Part shown: positions 17,559-27,243 of the stretch, piece after piece
Layout: every line of letters starts with the position of its first letter
Position numbering within the stretch: the first letter of the stretch is position 1
Source of the DNA: CAZMBI01 sp964564675
GTDB lineage: Bacteria > Pseudomonadota > Alphaproteobacteria > Rickettsiales > UBA3002
DNA: 57,893 nucleotides
Direction of reading: 5' to 3'
NCBI GenBank assembly: GCA_964564675.1
Contig: CAZMBI010000014.1
Location: forward strand, 1 to 57,893
Notes under the pieces: generated by a model
Told to the model about the DNA's origin: nothing
The model's input: only the letters and a program-made list of their open reading frames with translations
Database searches by the model: none
Position numbers and translations under genes: made by a program

Positions 17559-18767
17559 TTACCCATCCATCCGCAGGCTCACCCGTGCGCCGTGGTGGCG
17601 CATCAGCCGGCCGGCGACTTCTAACTCCAGTAAAATCATATATAAATATGACGGCGAGATGTTGCACTGCGCGAGCAATTCGTCAAGCAAAACCGGTTCG
17701 GGTCCGAGTTTGGCGAGCACCTCCCGGCGGGCGCGGACGAGCTCTGCTTCGTTCAGTGTCGCCGGCGGGCCGGTATATTCGGCGGCGGGCTGCTCGCGCA
17801 GCATGTCGGGCTGATAATGGTTCAGGCTGTTGAGAATATCCTGCGCCGATTCGGTGAGTACCGCGCCGTGACGCAGCAGGTCGTTGCTGCCCTTGCAGCG
17901 CGGATCAAGCGGCGAACCGGGTGCGGCAAACACATCGCGGCCGTAATCGAGGGCGTCGTGCGCGGTGATCAGCGAACCGGATTTCAGCGAGGCTTCAATC
18001 ACCGCCACGCCGACGGACAGGCCGGCAATGATGCGGTTGCGCGCCGGGAAGTGGCGCGCTATCGGGGCGGTGCCAAGCGGCGCTTCGGCCACAATGGCGC
18101 CGCGTTCGGCGATGTCGCGATACAGCGTGTCATTTTCGGGTGGATAAATCACATCGATCCCGCCGGCGATCACGGCGATGGTCCCGGTTTCCAACGAGCC
18201 CAGTTGAGCGGCGGTATCGATGCCGCGCGCCAGACCCGAGGCGATGAGATAGCCCGCCTGACCCAGGTCATGGGCCAGCCGTTTGGCCATGGCGCAGCCA
18301 TTGGCCGAGGCGTTGCGCGCGCCGACCATGCCAATGACGGACTGCTCATGCCAGCGCACGCGCTGGCCCAATACCACCAGCACCGGCGGTGCATCCGGGA
18401 TGGTGGCAAGCAAAGGCGGGTAACCGCCGTTATTATCTTCTTCCGGCCCGCTTCCCGCTCCTGCGCAAGCAGGGCTTGCGGACGCAGATGCAGATTGCGG
18501 GTGCAGCACGAAGCGCGCCCCGAGGCGAAGGGTGGCTTCAATTTCCCGCTCGGCGTTGGCGGTCTCGCAGATTGTCACCGGCTTGCGCCTGCCGCCGCGG
18601 CGCGAGAGTTCCGGCAGCGCCTCAAGCGCGCGTTGCGGCGAGCCGTAATGCGACACCAGGTGATGATAGGTAACCGGTCCGACATTTTCCGAACGAATCA
18701 GGCGCAGCGCCGGCAGCAGGGCGGCATCGTCGGTGACTGGATAGGGCTGAGGTGCTGTAAGCGCCAT
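17559..18767 (-). CDS. dprA: DNA processing protein DprA/Smf
   Basis: A 402-residue DprA, which loads RecA on single-stranded DNA during natural transformation. Seen: an N-terminal helical SAM-like region, the Rossmann-like core with VGARNASANG, SGLARGIDTAAQLG, GGIDVIYPPEN and FPARNRIIAGLS, and a C-terminal winged-helix domain. Odd: between LGARFVL and YPPLLATIPDAPPVL, where homologues have only a few residues, lies an Ala/Ser/Gly-rich insert of about 24 residues coded by an inverted-repeat sequence. It lies upstream of topA. Confidence 0.95.
   Translation of the reverse strand: MALTAPQPYPVTDDAALLPALRLIRSENVGPVTYHHLVSHYGSPQRALEALPELSRRGGRRKPVTICETANAEREIEATLRLGARFVLHPQSASASASPACAGAGSGPEEDNNGGYPPLLATIPDAPPVLVVLGQRVRWHEQSVIGMVGARNASANGCAMAKRLAHDLGQAGYLIASGLARGIDTAAQLGSLETGTIAVIAGGIDVIYPPENDTLYRDIAERGAIVAEAPLGTAPIARHFPARNRIIAGLSVGVAVIEASLKSGSLITAHDALDYGRDVFAAPGSPLDPRCKGSNDLLRHGAVLTESAQDILNSLNHYQPDMLREQPAAEYTGPPATLNEAELVRARREVLAKLGPEPVLLDELLAQCNISPSYLYMILLELEVAGRLMRHHGARVSLRMDG
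18421..18495. repeat. Palindromic insert within dprA
   Basis: The DNA coding the extra DprA residues contains a perfect inverted repeat, CGCAAGC (18464-18470) and GCTTGCG (18474-18480) around AGG, in low-complexity surroundings. In-frame palindromic elements inside genes are known from Rickettsia (RPE). Whether this one is dispersed cannot be seen here. Confidence 0.5.
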
Positions 18768-18892
18768 AACAAATGAGCCTAGCGGCGGCGATCCCGATTG
18801 CCAAGTTGAAAAGCGCTCGGGGCTTTCACCCGCTCGCGAGGTCGGCTATGCTGGCCGCTGACATCGTATTCACACTCCCTGTTACGGGAATT

Positions 18893-19783
18893 ATGCTTAT
18901 GCGGGCCTGTTTTAATCTTGCCATTGCTGCAGCGCTGGTCGCCTGCCTGATGTGGGCGGGGAATTTCGTCATCGCGCGCGGGGTGCATGAGTGGATGCTG
19001 CCGTTTGCGCTGGCCTTCTGGCGCTGGGTGGCGGCGAGCGCGTTTTTACTGCCGTTCGGCTGGTCGGCACTGCGCCGCGAATGGCTGGTCATCCGGCGCA
19101 ATTGGGCCTATCTCGGGGCCATGGGTATTATCGGTGTCGGCTCATTTAACACGCTGATTTATATTGCGGCGCAATATACTACGACGCATCAGATCGCCAT
19201 TATCGCCTCGACCACGCCGATTTTTACACTCATCATCGCCGGGCTGTTCGCCATTGAGCCGCTGTCGCGGATGAAGGCGGCGGGTGCCTGCATGGCGCTT
19301 AGCGGTGCGCTGTTGGTAATCACCCGCGGCGATCCGGCCATTATCCTCAGCCAGGCCTGGAACCGGGGCGATGTGATTGTGCTGCTGGCCGCGATTATCT
19401 GGGCGTGCTGGAGCCTTGGTCTGCGCTTTAAACCCGAGGGTCTTTCCACCCGCGCCTTTCTCGCCACCGCCAGCACCATCGGCGTGCTGTGGCTGCTGCC
19501 GTTTTATGTCTGGGAATGGCAGGTGGCAGGACCGACTCCGTTTAACGCACAAATCGTGGGCATTGTGCTTTATGTCGGGCTGGCCGCCTCGGTGCTTGCC
19601 TGGTTCTGCTGGCAATATGCGGTGGAGACCATTGGCGCGGTCAATACCAGCCTGATTTATTACACCACGCCGCTGTTCAGCGCGGGGCTGGCCATTGTCA
19701 TTCTCGGCGAGGCGCTGATGTGGTATCATCTGGTCGGCTTTGCGCTGGTGTTTGGCGGGATTGTAGTTTCACGAAGGCTGTGA
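18893..19783 (+). CDS. EamA/DMT-family transporter
   Basis: Encodes 296 residues from the ATG at 18893 (GGGA upstream); an in-frame ATG at 18773 would add 40 residues that are not membrane-like. Ten hydrophobic helices in two EamA halves are visible, with the typical ALAFWRWVAASAFLLPF and TSLIYYTTPLFSAGLAIVIL segments. The family exports metabolites or drugs; substrate unknown. It is divergent from dprA and 19 nt upstream of the next permease gene, probably co-transcribed. Confidence 0.9.
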   Translation: MLMRACFNLAIAAALVACLMWAGNFVIARGVHEWMLPFALAFWRWVAASAFLLPFGWSALRREWLVIRRNWAYLGAMGIIGVGSFNTLIYIAAQYTTTHQIAIIASTTPIFTLIIAGLFAIEPLSRMKAAGACMALSGALLVITRGDPAIILSQAWNRGDVIVLLAAIIWACWSLGLRFKPEGLSTRAFLATASTIGVLWLLPFYVWEWQVAGPTPFNAQIVGIVLYVGLAASVLAWFCWQYAVETIGAVNTSLIYYTTPLFSAGLAIVILGEALMWYHLVGFALVFGGIVVSRRL

Positions 19784-19802
19784 ATGGGTTAGGGTACGGC
19801 TC

Positions 19803-20828
19803 ATGAATAGCAATGCCTGCCATGATACGCGCCGCTTCGACTGGTTGTTATGGGGCTCGCTCGGTGTGGTGGCCGCCGCTTATGCACTGCATCTGCTTGT
19901 TACGCCGTCCGCTCAGTTGGCGACGTTTACCGGCTCGGTCTATGAGCTGATGAACCGCATGTGGTGGGGGCTGGCGCTGGGGATTTTCTTTGTTGGCGTG
20001 CTCAGTAAAGTCCCGCGGGAATTTGTGATGGGCGTGATCGGCCGCGCTGGCTCGTTTAACGGGATTTGCCGCGCGACGCTGGCGGGCCTGATGCTCGATT
20101 TGTGCAGTCACGGGATTTTGCTGGTCGGTATGAAGCTCTATGAGCGCGGCGCCAGTTTAGGTCAGGTGATGGCGTTTCTGATCGCCTCACCCTGGAACTC
20201 GATTTCCCTGACCGTGATCTTAATCGCTCTGGTCGGCTGGCAATGGACGCTGATGTTTATTGTCGGCTCACTGGTGATTGCGCTGATAAGCGGGGTAATT
20301 TTCGATCAACTGGTCAGGCGTCAGGTGTTGCCGGCCAATCCGAACGCACGCGACATGCCGGCGGGGTTTCACTTCTGGCGCGATGCGAAAACGCGGCTTA
20401 AACAGGCGCGTTACAACCGCCCATTGTTGCGTGATATGGTGCGCAATGGCCTGCATGAATCGCGCATGATTCTGCGCTGGATTTTATTCGGCGTGGTATT
20501 GGCCGCAGCCATTCGCACCTTTATGGACCCGCAAATCTTTGCCAGCTATTTCGGCCCGAGTGTGGTCGGGCTTGGTATCACCTTGGCGGTGGCGACCATA
20601 CTCGAAGTCTGCTCAGAAGGCTCCGCCCCGATCGCGGCGGACATTTTAAACCGGGCGCATGCGCCGGGTAATGCCTTCACCTTTCTGATGGCGGGTGTGG
20701 CGACGGACTATACCGAAATACTGTCTTTGCGCGAGACGACGCATTCCTGGAAGATCGCCCTGTTTCTGCCGCTTGTCACCATCCCGCAGGTGCTGGTGAT
20801 TGCCTGGGCAGTGAACCAGATGGGTTGA
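19803..20828 (+). CDS. ArsP/YraQ-type permease (DUF318)
   Basis: A 341-residue membrane protein with about eight helices in two repeats, carrying the DUF318 family feature of CSHGILLVGM and CSEGSAPIAADIL: conserved Cys-Ser plus Gly motifs in pseudo-symmetric helices. Members include the organoarsenical efflux permease ArsP; others have unknown substrates. No arsenic genes are nearby, so arsenic export is not claimed. A strong terminator follows. Confidence 0.82.
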   Translation: MNSNACHDTRRFDWLLWGSLGVVAAAYALHLLVTPSAQLATFTGSVYELMNRMWWGLALGIFFVGVLSKVPREFVMGVIGRAGSFNGICRATLAGLMLDLCSHGILLVGMKLYERGASLGQVMAFLIASPWNSISLTVILIALVGWQWTLMFIVGSLVIALISGVIFDQLVRRQVLPANPNARDMPAGFHFWRDAKTRLKQARYNRPLLRDMVRNGLHESRMILRWILFGVVLAAAIRTFMDPQIFASYFGPSVVGLGITLAVATILEVCSEGSAPIAADILNRAHAPGNAFTFLMAGVATDYTEILSLRETTHSWKIALFLPLVTIPQVLVIAWAVNQMG

Positions 20829-20850
20829 TACCGGACATTCCCGCTCCAAT

Positions 20851-20873
20851 CAGGGCGATCCCTGTTTTTGTTT
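20851..20873 (+). terminator. Intrinsic terminator after the permease
   Basis: Stem CAGGG (20851-20855), loop CGAT, stem CCCTG (20860-20864), then TTTTTGTTT. This is the clearest intrinsic terminator in the window and ends the two-transporter unit. Confidence 0.88.
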
Positions 20874-21024
20874 ACTTCATGCCGCGCTGTTTTTATGATC
20901 CGTTTTTTAATGATTCGCCCGCATGCTCAACGAAAACAAGCATACGCAGAATCGCGTGCTGATCGCGCGTCGCCAGCGCCAGGTGATATCGCCGGTCAGG
21001 GCCTATTAATGGGAGGTCATCGCA

Positions 21025-23742
21025 ATGCATAATTTGGCGCCAGATCCGCAAACGCGGCCCGCGCCATGGCATAGCCTGTCGCCGCAAGCGGTGCTGGATA
21101 AACTGGCAAGCGCAGGCGACGGCCTGAGCGAGCGGGAGGCGCAGGCGCGGCTGGAGCGCACCGGCCCCAACCGCCTGCCGGAGCCGCCGCGGCGCAGCGC
21201 CTTTGTGCGTTTTATCCGGCAATTTCACAATATCCTGATTTATGTCCTGCTGGCTGCGGCCGCGATTACCGCTCTGCTAGATCACCTGATCGACAGTGCA
21301 GTGATTGTGGCGGTGGTGCTGGTCAACGCCATTATCGGTTTTGTGCAGGAGGGAAAGGCGGAAAAAGCCATGGAAGCGATCCGCCGGATGCTTGCCCCAC
21401 ACGCCAATGTTTTGCGTGCAGGCAGGCGGCTGAGTGTGGTGGGAGAGCAGCTGGTACCGGGGGATATCGTGCTGCTGGAAGCGGGTGACAAAGTACCGGC
21501 GGATCTGCGCCTGTTAAAAGCACACGGCCTGCAAATACAAGAAGCGATTCTGACCGGCGAGTCGGTGCCATCAGACAAAGATACCAAATCCGCACCGGCA
21601 GAAGCCGCCCTGGGCGATCGTCACTGCATGGCCTTTTCCGGCACGCTGGTCACCGCCGGTCAGGCCAGAGGCGTTGTGGTGGCCACCGGCGCCGGCACCG
21701 AAATCGGACGCATCAGCGACATGCTTTCGGAAGTGGAAAGCCTCACCACACCGCTGGTACGGCAAATGCGGGTATTTGCCAAATGGCTGACCGGCTTCAT
21801 TCTGCTGCTGTCTTCGGCTATTTTAGCGTTTGGCATCTTCGTGCAGGAACATCCCTTTACCGAACTGTTCATGGCGGTGGTGGGGCTTGCGGTGGCGGCC
21901 ATACCCGAAGGATTGCCGGCCATCCTCACCATCACCCTGGCCATCGGGGTGCAGACCATGGCGAAACGCAACGCCATTGTCCGCCGCCTGCCGGCGATTG
22001 AGACGCTGGGCTCGGTGTCGGTGATCTGCACCGATAAAACCGGGACACTCACACGCAATGAGATGATGGTCGCCTCGGCGCTGACCTATCCCCACCGTTT
22101 TACGGTCTCGGGCGCGGGCTATGCGCCGGAAGGGGCGTTGCGGCGCGACGAGGAGAAGGCACAGCCGGCGGATATCGCCGAGCTGGACCGGCTGGCCCGC
22201 GCCTGTGTGTTGTGTAATGACGCGGCGATTCACCGGCGGGAAGATGGCTGGCAGGTTGAAGGCGACCCGATGGAAGGGGCGCTGCTGGCGTTTGCCGGAA
22301 AAGCGGGCCTTGACGCGCAGGCCGAACGCAAACGCTGGACGCGCACAGATGCGATCCCGTTTGACGCGAAACACCGTTTCATGGCCACGCTCAACCATGA
22401 TCATGAAAACCGGGGAGTGATCTTTGTCAAAGGCGCGCCGGAGCGCATGCTGGAGATGTGCGACCGGCAATGGCAGGAAAATCATCAATCGGCTGAGCTG
22501 GATCGGGACTATTGGCATCGGCAGGCCGCCGCCATTGCGGCCAAAGGCCAGCGGGTGCTGGCGCTGGCCATGAAGCCGGTGGCGCCGGAATACACGGCGC
22601 TGAGCTTAACCGATGTCGAACATGGGCTGTTACTGCTTGGCATGGTGGGGATGATCGACCCGCCCCGGGCCGGGGCGATGGCCGCCGTGGCCGAATGTTA
22701 CGATGCCGGCATCGCGGTCAAGATGATCACCGGCGACCATTCCGGTACGGCGGCGGCGATCGGCACCGAGATCGGCCTGCAAAAGACCGCCGACGTGCTC
22801 ACCGGGATGCAGATCGACGGGCTGGATGATGACGGGCTGAAACGCGCCGTGCTGGATACGGATATTTTCGCGCGCACCAGCCCGGAACATAAATTACGCC
22901 TCGTCAAAGCGTTGCAGTCACACGGGATGACGGTGGCCATGACTGGCGACGGGGTGAACGATGCGCCGGCGCTCAAACGCGCGGATGCCGGCATTGCCAT
23001 GGGCCGGAAGGGCAGCGAGGCGGCCAAGGAGGCGGCCGAACTGGTACTGGCCGATGATAATTTTGCCTCGATCGCCGCGGCAGTAAAAGCCGGCCGCACG
23101 GTCTATGACAATCTGAAAAAAGTCATTTCCTTTCTCCTGCCGGTCAATGGCGGCGAATCGCTCAGCCTGATCATCGCCATTATGCTGGGGCTGACCTTGC
23201 CGATCACGCCGGTGCAGATTCTGTGGATCAACATGGTCAGCTCGGTGGCGCTGGCCATGGCGCTGGCGTTTGAACCGCCGGAGCCCCAGGTGATGCGGCG
23301 CCCGCCGCGACCGGTCAACGCGCCGATTCTTTCCGGCTTTCTAGTCTGGCGGATTATGTTTGTTTCGCTATTATTTTCCGGCGGCGTGTTCGGGCAGTTT
23401 CTACTGGCGCAGGCGCAGGGCGCCTCGCTGGAGACCGCGCGCACCATGACGGTGAATACGTTGGTGGTGATGGAAATCTTTTGCCTGTTCAGCGTGCGCT
23501 ATATTCACGGCACGTCGCTGACCTGGCGCGGTGTGATGGGCACGCCGGCCGTGCTGTGGGCGGTAGGTATTGTCACCGCCCTGCAGTTTCTGTTTACCTA
23601 TGCGCCGTTCATGCAGATCTTTTTTGCCAGCGAGCCGCTGAGTATCATGCAGGGCACGCAGGTGATCGCGTTTGGCATTGCCGTACTGATACTGCTTGAA
23701 ACGGAAAAGATGCTGTATCACCGCTGGAGGAAGAGCACATGA
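21025..23742 (+). CDS. P2A-type cation-transporting ATPase
   Basis: A 905-residue P-type ATPase. Motifs: TGES near residue 178, phosphorylation loop DKTGTLT near 337, TGDGVNDAP near 640, and the helix-4 ion site PEGLPAILT near 295 that marks P2A pumps (Ca2+, possibly Mn2+). The N-terminal cation-ATPase domain begins around residue 15. GGGAGG precedes the ATG. The stop overlaps the start of the antiporter gene (ATGA), so both are made together, suggesting joint cation homeostasis at the inner membrane. Confidence 0.93.
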   Translation: MHNLAPDPQTRPAPWHSLSPQAVLDKLASAGDGLSEREAQARLERTGPNRLPEPPRRSAFVRFIRQFHNILIYVLLAAAAITALLDHLIDSAVIVAVVLVNAIIGFVQEGKAEKAMEAIRRMLAPHANVLRAGRRLSVVGEQLVPGDIVLLEAGDKVPADLRLLKAHGLQIQEAILTGESVPSDKDTKSAPAEAALGDRHCMAFSGTLVTAGQARGVVVATGAGTEIGRISDMLSEVESLTTPLVRQMRVFAKWLTGFILLLSSAILAFGIFVQEHPFTELFMAVVGLAVAAIPEGLPAILTITLAIGVQTMAKRNAIVRRLPAIETLGSVSVICTDKTGTLTRNEMMVASALTYPHRFTVSGAGYAPEGALRRDEEKAQPADIAELDRLARACVLCNDAAIHRREDGWQVEGDPMEGALLAFAGKAGLDAQAERKRWTRTDAIPFDAKHRFMATLNHDHENRGVIFVKGAPERMLEMCDRQWQENHQSAELDRDYWHRQAAAIAAKGQRVLALAMKPVAPEYTALSLTDVEHGLLLLGMVGMIDPPRAGAMAAVAECYDAGIAVKMITGDHSGTAAAIGTEIGLQKTADVLTGMQIDGLDDDGLKRAVLDTDIFARTSPEHKLRLVKALQSHGMTVAMTGDGVNDAPALKRADAGIAMGRKGSEAAKEAAELVLADDNFASIAAAVKAGRTVYDNLKKVISFLLPVNGGESLSLIIAIMLGLTLPITPVQILWINMVSSVALAMALAFEPPEPQVMRRPPRPVNAPILSGFLVWRIMFVSLLFSGGVFGQFLLAQAQGASLETARTMTVNTLVVMEIFCLFSVRYIHGTSLTWRGVMGTPAVLWAVGIVTALQFLFTYAPFMQIFFASEPLSIMQGTQVIAFGIAVLILLETEKMLYHRWRKST

Positions 23743-25445
23743 ACGTATTAGCCGAGTGGATTCACGGTTCTCCATTTTATGAATTAACGGCATTAATCGC
23801 GCTGGCGGCGCTGGTCGGATTTGTCGGCCTGCTGCTGCGTCAGCCGATGATCGTCAGTTTCATCGCGGTGGGCGTGTTGGCCGGCCCGTCGGCGCTGGGG
23901 ATCGTGCAATCGCATGAGCATATCCAGCTGCTGGCCGAGCTGGGCATTGCCGTGTTGTTGTTTTTGGTCGGCCTCAAGCTGGATCTGAAACTGATTCGCA
24001 CAGTCGGGCCGGTGGCGCTGGCCACCGGGCTGGGGCAGGTGACGTTTACATCGGTGGTCGGTTTTGCGATCGGGCTGGCGCTTGGGCTGGATACCATCAC
24101 CGCGATTTATGTGGCGGTGGCGCTGACCTTTTCCAGCACCATCATTATCGTCAAGCTGCTGTCTGATAAACGTGAGGTGGATTCGCTGCACGGGCGTATC
24201 GCCATCGGGTTTCTGATCGTGCAGGATCTGGTTGTGGTGCTGGCGATGATGATGCTGTCGGCATTTGGGGTCGGCGCGCAGGAAGCCGCCGACGGCTCGG
24301 CGCTGACGCACATCGCCGGCGTGTTGCTTTACGGTCTGTTGATGCTGGCGTTTGTGCTGCTGTTTATTCGCTATCTGGCAACGCCTTTGGTTGGCCGTAT
24401 CGCCCATTCGCAGGAATTGCTCATCACCTTTGCCATCGGCTGGGCGGCGCTGCTGGCGGCGATTGGCAGCCAGCTCGGCTTCAGCAAGGAGCTCGGCGGG
24501 CTGCTGGCCGGTATTTCACTGGCCTCCACTCCGTTTCGGGAGGCGATTGTGGCACGGCTGTCCTCCCTGCGCGATTTTCTGTTGCTGTTTTTCTTTATCG
24601 CGCTGGGCTCACAGCTCAATCTGTATCTGCTGGGTGCGCAGATTGCCCCGGCGCTGGTGTTTTCGCTGTTCGTGCTGATCGGTAATCCGCTGATCGTGAT
24701 GGTCATTATGGGCGTTATGGGGTATCGCAAACGCACTAGCTTTCTGGCCGGGCTGACCGTGGCGCAGATCAGTGAATTCTCGCTGATCTTCATGGCCATG
24801 GGATTAAGCCTGGGGCATGTCTCCGCCGAGTCGCTCGGGCTGGTTACCCTGGTCGGGCTGATCACCATCTCGCTGTCGGTTTACATGATCACCTATTCGA
24901 ACGCACTGTATGTCAGGCTGGACAGTCTGTTGAGCCTGTTCGAACGGGCCAATCCATTCCGCGAGGCCAGCCTCGAACAGCAGGGTCAGGTCAAAGAGGA
25001 GTATGATGTCATTCTCTTCGGACTAGGACGCTATGGCAAGGCAATAGCGCATTATCTGCGACAGGAGGGCTTCAGCCTGCTGGCGGTTGATTTTAACCCG
25101 GACGAAGTCAAACGCTGGCGCGACCAGGGGCATGCCGTGATGTATGGCGATGCCTGCGATCCGGCCTTTATCGCCAGCCTACCGCTGCGTAGCGTGCAAT
25201 GGATCATCTCTGCCATGCCGCAGCATGATATCGGGCTGACCCATCAGGATCCGCGCCTGTCGCTGATTGAGGGGTTAAAGCAACAAGGTTATCACGGTGG
25301 GATTGCGGTTTCCACCCAGCAGTTACACGATCAGGAAATCCTCAAGGAAAAAGGCGCAACGCTCATCTTGTTGCCGTTTTATGATGCCGCCGGCCAGGCG
25401 GTGGCCCGCATCAAGGAAGCGCAGGGAAAAGCGCACGGTACATAA
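23739..25445 (+). CDS. CPA2 cation:proton antiporter with TrkA-N domain
   Basis: A 568-residue protein of the KefB/KefC type: about 12-13 helices over residues 1-390, then a soluble Rossmann TrkA-N domain beginning FGLGRYGKAIAHYL (near 427) with a D-F-N-P after the second strand as expected for nucleotide binding. These exchange K+ or Na+ for protons. It lacks the quinone-reductase partner gene of classical Kef. It is coupled to the P-type ATPase gene upstream. Confidence 0.9.
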   Translation: MNVLAEWIHGSPFYELTALIALAALVGFVGLLLRQPMIVSFIAVGVLAGPSALGIVQSHEHIQLLAELGIAVLLFLVGLKLDLKLIRTVGPVALATGLGQVTFTSVVGFAIGLALGLDTITAIYVAVALTFSSTIIIVKLLSDKREVDSLHGRIAIGFLIVQDLVVVLAMMMLSAFGVGAQEAADGSALTHIAGVLLYGLLMLAFVLLFIRYLATPLVGRIAHSQELLITFAIGWAALLAAIGSQLGFSKELGGLLAGISLASTPFREAIVARLSSLRDFLLLFFFIALGSQLNLYLLGAQIAPALVFSLFVLIGNPLIVMVIMGVMGYRKRTSFLAGLTVAQISEFSLIFMAMGLSLGHVSAESLGLVTLVGLITISLSVYMITYSNALYVRLDSLLSLFERANPFREASLEQQGQVKEEYDVILFGLGRYGKAIAHYLRQEGFSLLAVDFNPDEVKRWRDQGHAVMYGDACDPAFIASLPLRSVQWIISAMPQHDIGLTHQDPRLSLIEGLKQQGYHGGIAVSTQQLHDQEILKEKGATLILLPFYDAAGQAVARIKEAQGKAHGT

Positions 25446-25666
25446 GCGGCGCTCGGATAGATCCCGTTCCTGCTGTGCGACTGATAGCGAGCCTTACGTT
25501 CATCGGCAAAAGCGTGATAGCTTACCAATTTCCACGGCATGTATTTGGCTGTGTGTTTGGACTTACCAGAGTTGTTGTCAGTCTTACGCTGTTTTAAATC
25601 AGTCGTGTAGCCAATATAGCGCTGGTTTGGATCAGGTGCGCTTTGCAGCAAATAAACATAAAACAT
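25442..25666 (-). pseudogene. GIY-YIG nuclease-like remnant
   Basis: The start MFYVYLLQSAPDPNQRYIGY, TTDLKQR and HTAKYMPWKLVSYHAFADERKA is the GIY-YIG endonuclease fold of small YhbQ-type proteins. After that, where homologues have an E-x-x-L-K-S-G-S-G motif, the frame continues without similarity and runs on (to 25379) antisense into the antiporter gene end. The catalytic Glu region is therefore lost. Called a decayed or truncated gene. Confidence 0.65.
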
Positions 25667-25778
25667 ATTTGTAGTAGCGCCAGTCCCCCTTCGCCAAGGC
25701 TTCGGGCAACACGCCTTCGCCTAAAAACGGCTTCATATGTCTTACTGGCGTAACCCACCCGAAGCTGAAGGCATAGGG

Positions 25779-25854
25779 TGGTGGAGGCGACAGGAGTTGA
25801 ACCTGCGACCCCCTGAATGCAAATCAGGTGCTCTACCAACTGAGCTACGCCCCC
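25779..25854 (-). tRNA. tRNA-Ala (UGC)
   Basis: Reading from 25854 down: acceptor GGGGGCG, D arm GCTC-AGTTGGTA-GAGC, anticodon arm CCTGA-TTTGCAT-TCAGG with anticodon TGC, variable loop, T arm GCAGG-TTCAACT-CCTGT, acceptor CGCCTCC, discriminator A and encoded CCA. The third acceptor pair is G:U, the alanine identity element. In many bacteria this tRNA sits in the rRNA spacer; here it is a single gene 25.8 kb from the 16S end. Confidence 0.97.
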
Positions 25855-25872
25855 ACGGTTCACGAACGCGCC

Positions 25873-25902
25873 TTAATGTGCGCATAACCGCTACGTAGTC
25901 AA
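25873..25902 (-). promoter_or_regulatory. Putative tRNA-Ala promoter
   Basis: On the minus strand TTGACT (25902-25897) and CATTAA (25878-25873) are 18 bp apart and end 18 bp before the tRNA. The -35 is good, the -10 poor. Confidence 0.45.
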
Positions 25903-25983
25903 GCAGAATCTGGACGCATTGGCAAGCGTGTTGCGCCGCATGGCGTGGACAGCGGCGCGCGGGCATGCTATGAGCCGGTATAT

Positions 25984-27243
25984 ATGCATGCATCGGCGCT
26001 CAAACAAGCGGTTGAACCACGCCTGCAGCCTGTCGCACAGTGGTGCGTCTGGCTGATTCCGCCGGCCTGCGCGGTCAGCCGCTTTGCCGCCGATTTGCTG
26101 CTGTGCATTACCGCGATCAGCTTTTTACTGCATATGGCGCTGATGCGGCGCACCGACTGGCTGCACCAGCGCTGGGTGCAGGTGGCGCTTGCCCTGTGGG
26201 TGTATGCGGTGCTGCTCAGTTTGGGGACGGTCAATGTGGAAGGGGCGCTGGGGCGCAGCCTGGCCTGGATTCGCTTTCCCATTTTTGCCGCGGCCTTGGC
26301 GTTTTGGGTGCTGGATGGCGAGCTCGTGCGCCGGCGGTTGATCCTCAGCCTGTCGATCGCCGTGGGGTTTATGCTGATCGATACGGCGATTCAGTATGTG
26401 ATCGGAGTGGATCTGCTGGGCCGGCCGGTGATTCCCTACCAAGATGCGCCGCGGCTTACGGGGCCGTTTTCCGCGCCGCGCATCGGCATCATGCTGATAT
26501 GGATGGCCATCCCCGTGATCGCCTACTGGCTGATGCGCGAAAACGGGCAGGTGCGTCGCGGTCGAACGTTTGCGCTTGGCGTGGCCTATGCGGCAGGCAC
26601 GGTGGCGATCATTTTCCTAAGCGGCGAACGCATGGCCCTGCTGCTGACCGGGCTGGCGTTTGTCCTGGCGTTTTTTCTGCTGCCGATTCCCAAACGGCTG
26701 ATGGTGATGATTGGGCTGGGCACGGTGCTGCTGGTCGGTGCGCTGGCTTACGGCAATCCGGGTCTGATCGCGCGGCAATTCGGTTCCACCTCCGAAGTGG
26801 TTGATGACGTTAGCGGTTCCGTCTATGGCATGATCTGGCAAAGCGGCTGGGAGATGTTCGTGCGGCATCCGGTCACCGGTGTGGGGCTGCGCCAGTTTCG
26901 TGAATTATGCCCGCGGATTGAATACGGCCCTGTTCACCCGGATATTGTGCGGTTGCGCTGCAACCTGCACCCGCATAATATGTATATCGAGTGGCTGGTT
27001 GAGGCCGGGCTGATCGGGCTGGGCGGCTTCCTGCTGTTGATGGCGCTGGTTGTCCGCGAGGTGGTCCGCGCCTTTCCGGTGTGGCGCACCGATCCGGTAT
27101 TTCTGGGACTGTTGATTACGCTGGTGATTCGCCTGTGGCCGTTGGCTTCCACCACCGGATTTTTTACCGCCTGGTCAGCGGTGCCGTTCTGGCTGGTGGT
27201 GGGGTGGTTACTGGCGCTTAGCAAAACGGAGGCAACACCATGA
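25984..27243 (+). CDS. O-antigen ligase/polymerase family protein
   Basis: Encodes 419 residues from the ATG at 25984 (an in-frame ATG at 25945 overlaps the tRNA promoter region). Roughly ten to twelve helices and a periplasmic loop around residues 255-325 fit the Wzy_C family. SGERMALLLTG and HPHNMYIEWLVEAGLIGLGG carry the conserved Arg and His-Asn. WaaL-type members attach O-polysaccharide to lipid A-core. The heptose genes gmhA and gmhB in this window support a lipopolysaccharide role. yaaA overlaps its end (ATGA). Confidence 0.85.
   Translation: MHASALKQAVEPRLQPVAQWCVWLIPPACAVSRFAADLLLCITAISFLLHMALMRRTDWLHQRWVQVALALWVYAVLLSLGTVNVEGALGRSLAWIRFPIFAAALAFWVLDGELVRRRLILSLSIAVGFMLIDTAIQYVIGVDLLGRPVIPYQDAPRLTGPFSAPRIGIMLIWMAIPVIAYWLMRENGQVRRGRTFALGVAYAAGTVAIIFLSGERMALLLTGLAFVLAFFLLPIPKRLMVMIGLGTVLLVGALAYGNPGLIARQFGSTSEVVDDVSGSVYGMIWQSGWEMFVRHPVTGVGLRQFRELCPRIEYGPVHPDIVRLRCNLHPHNMYIEWLVEAGLIGLGGFLLLMALVVREVVRAFPVWRTDPVFLGLLITLVIRLWPLASTTGFFTAWSAVPFWLVVGWLLALSKTEATP

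Noticed and set aside
17817..18776. A 319-residue plus-strand frame opposite dprA
   Set aside because: The minus strand encodes a clear DprA; the plus frame has Arg/His-rich composition typical of antisense translation.
19803..20828. An arsenic resistance role for the DUF318 permease
   Set aside because: No arsR, arsC or arsM genes are nearby and the family has several substrates.
25594..25863. An apparent protein across the tRNA-Ala
   Set aside because: The VAQLVEH-like reading is the usual false translation of a tRNA gene.
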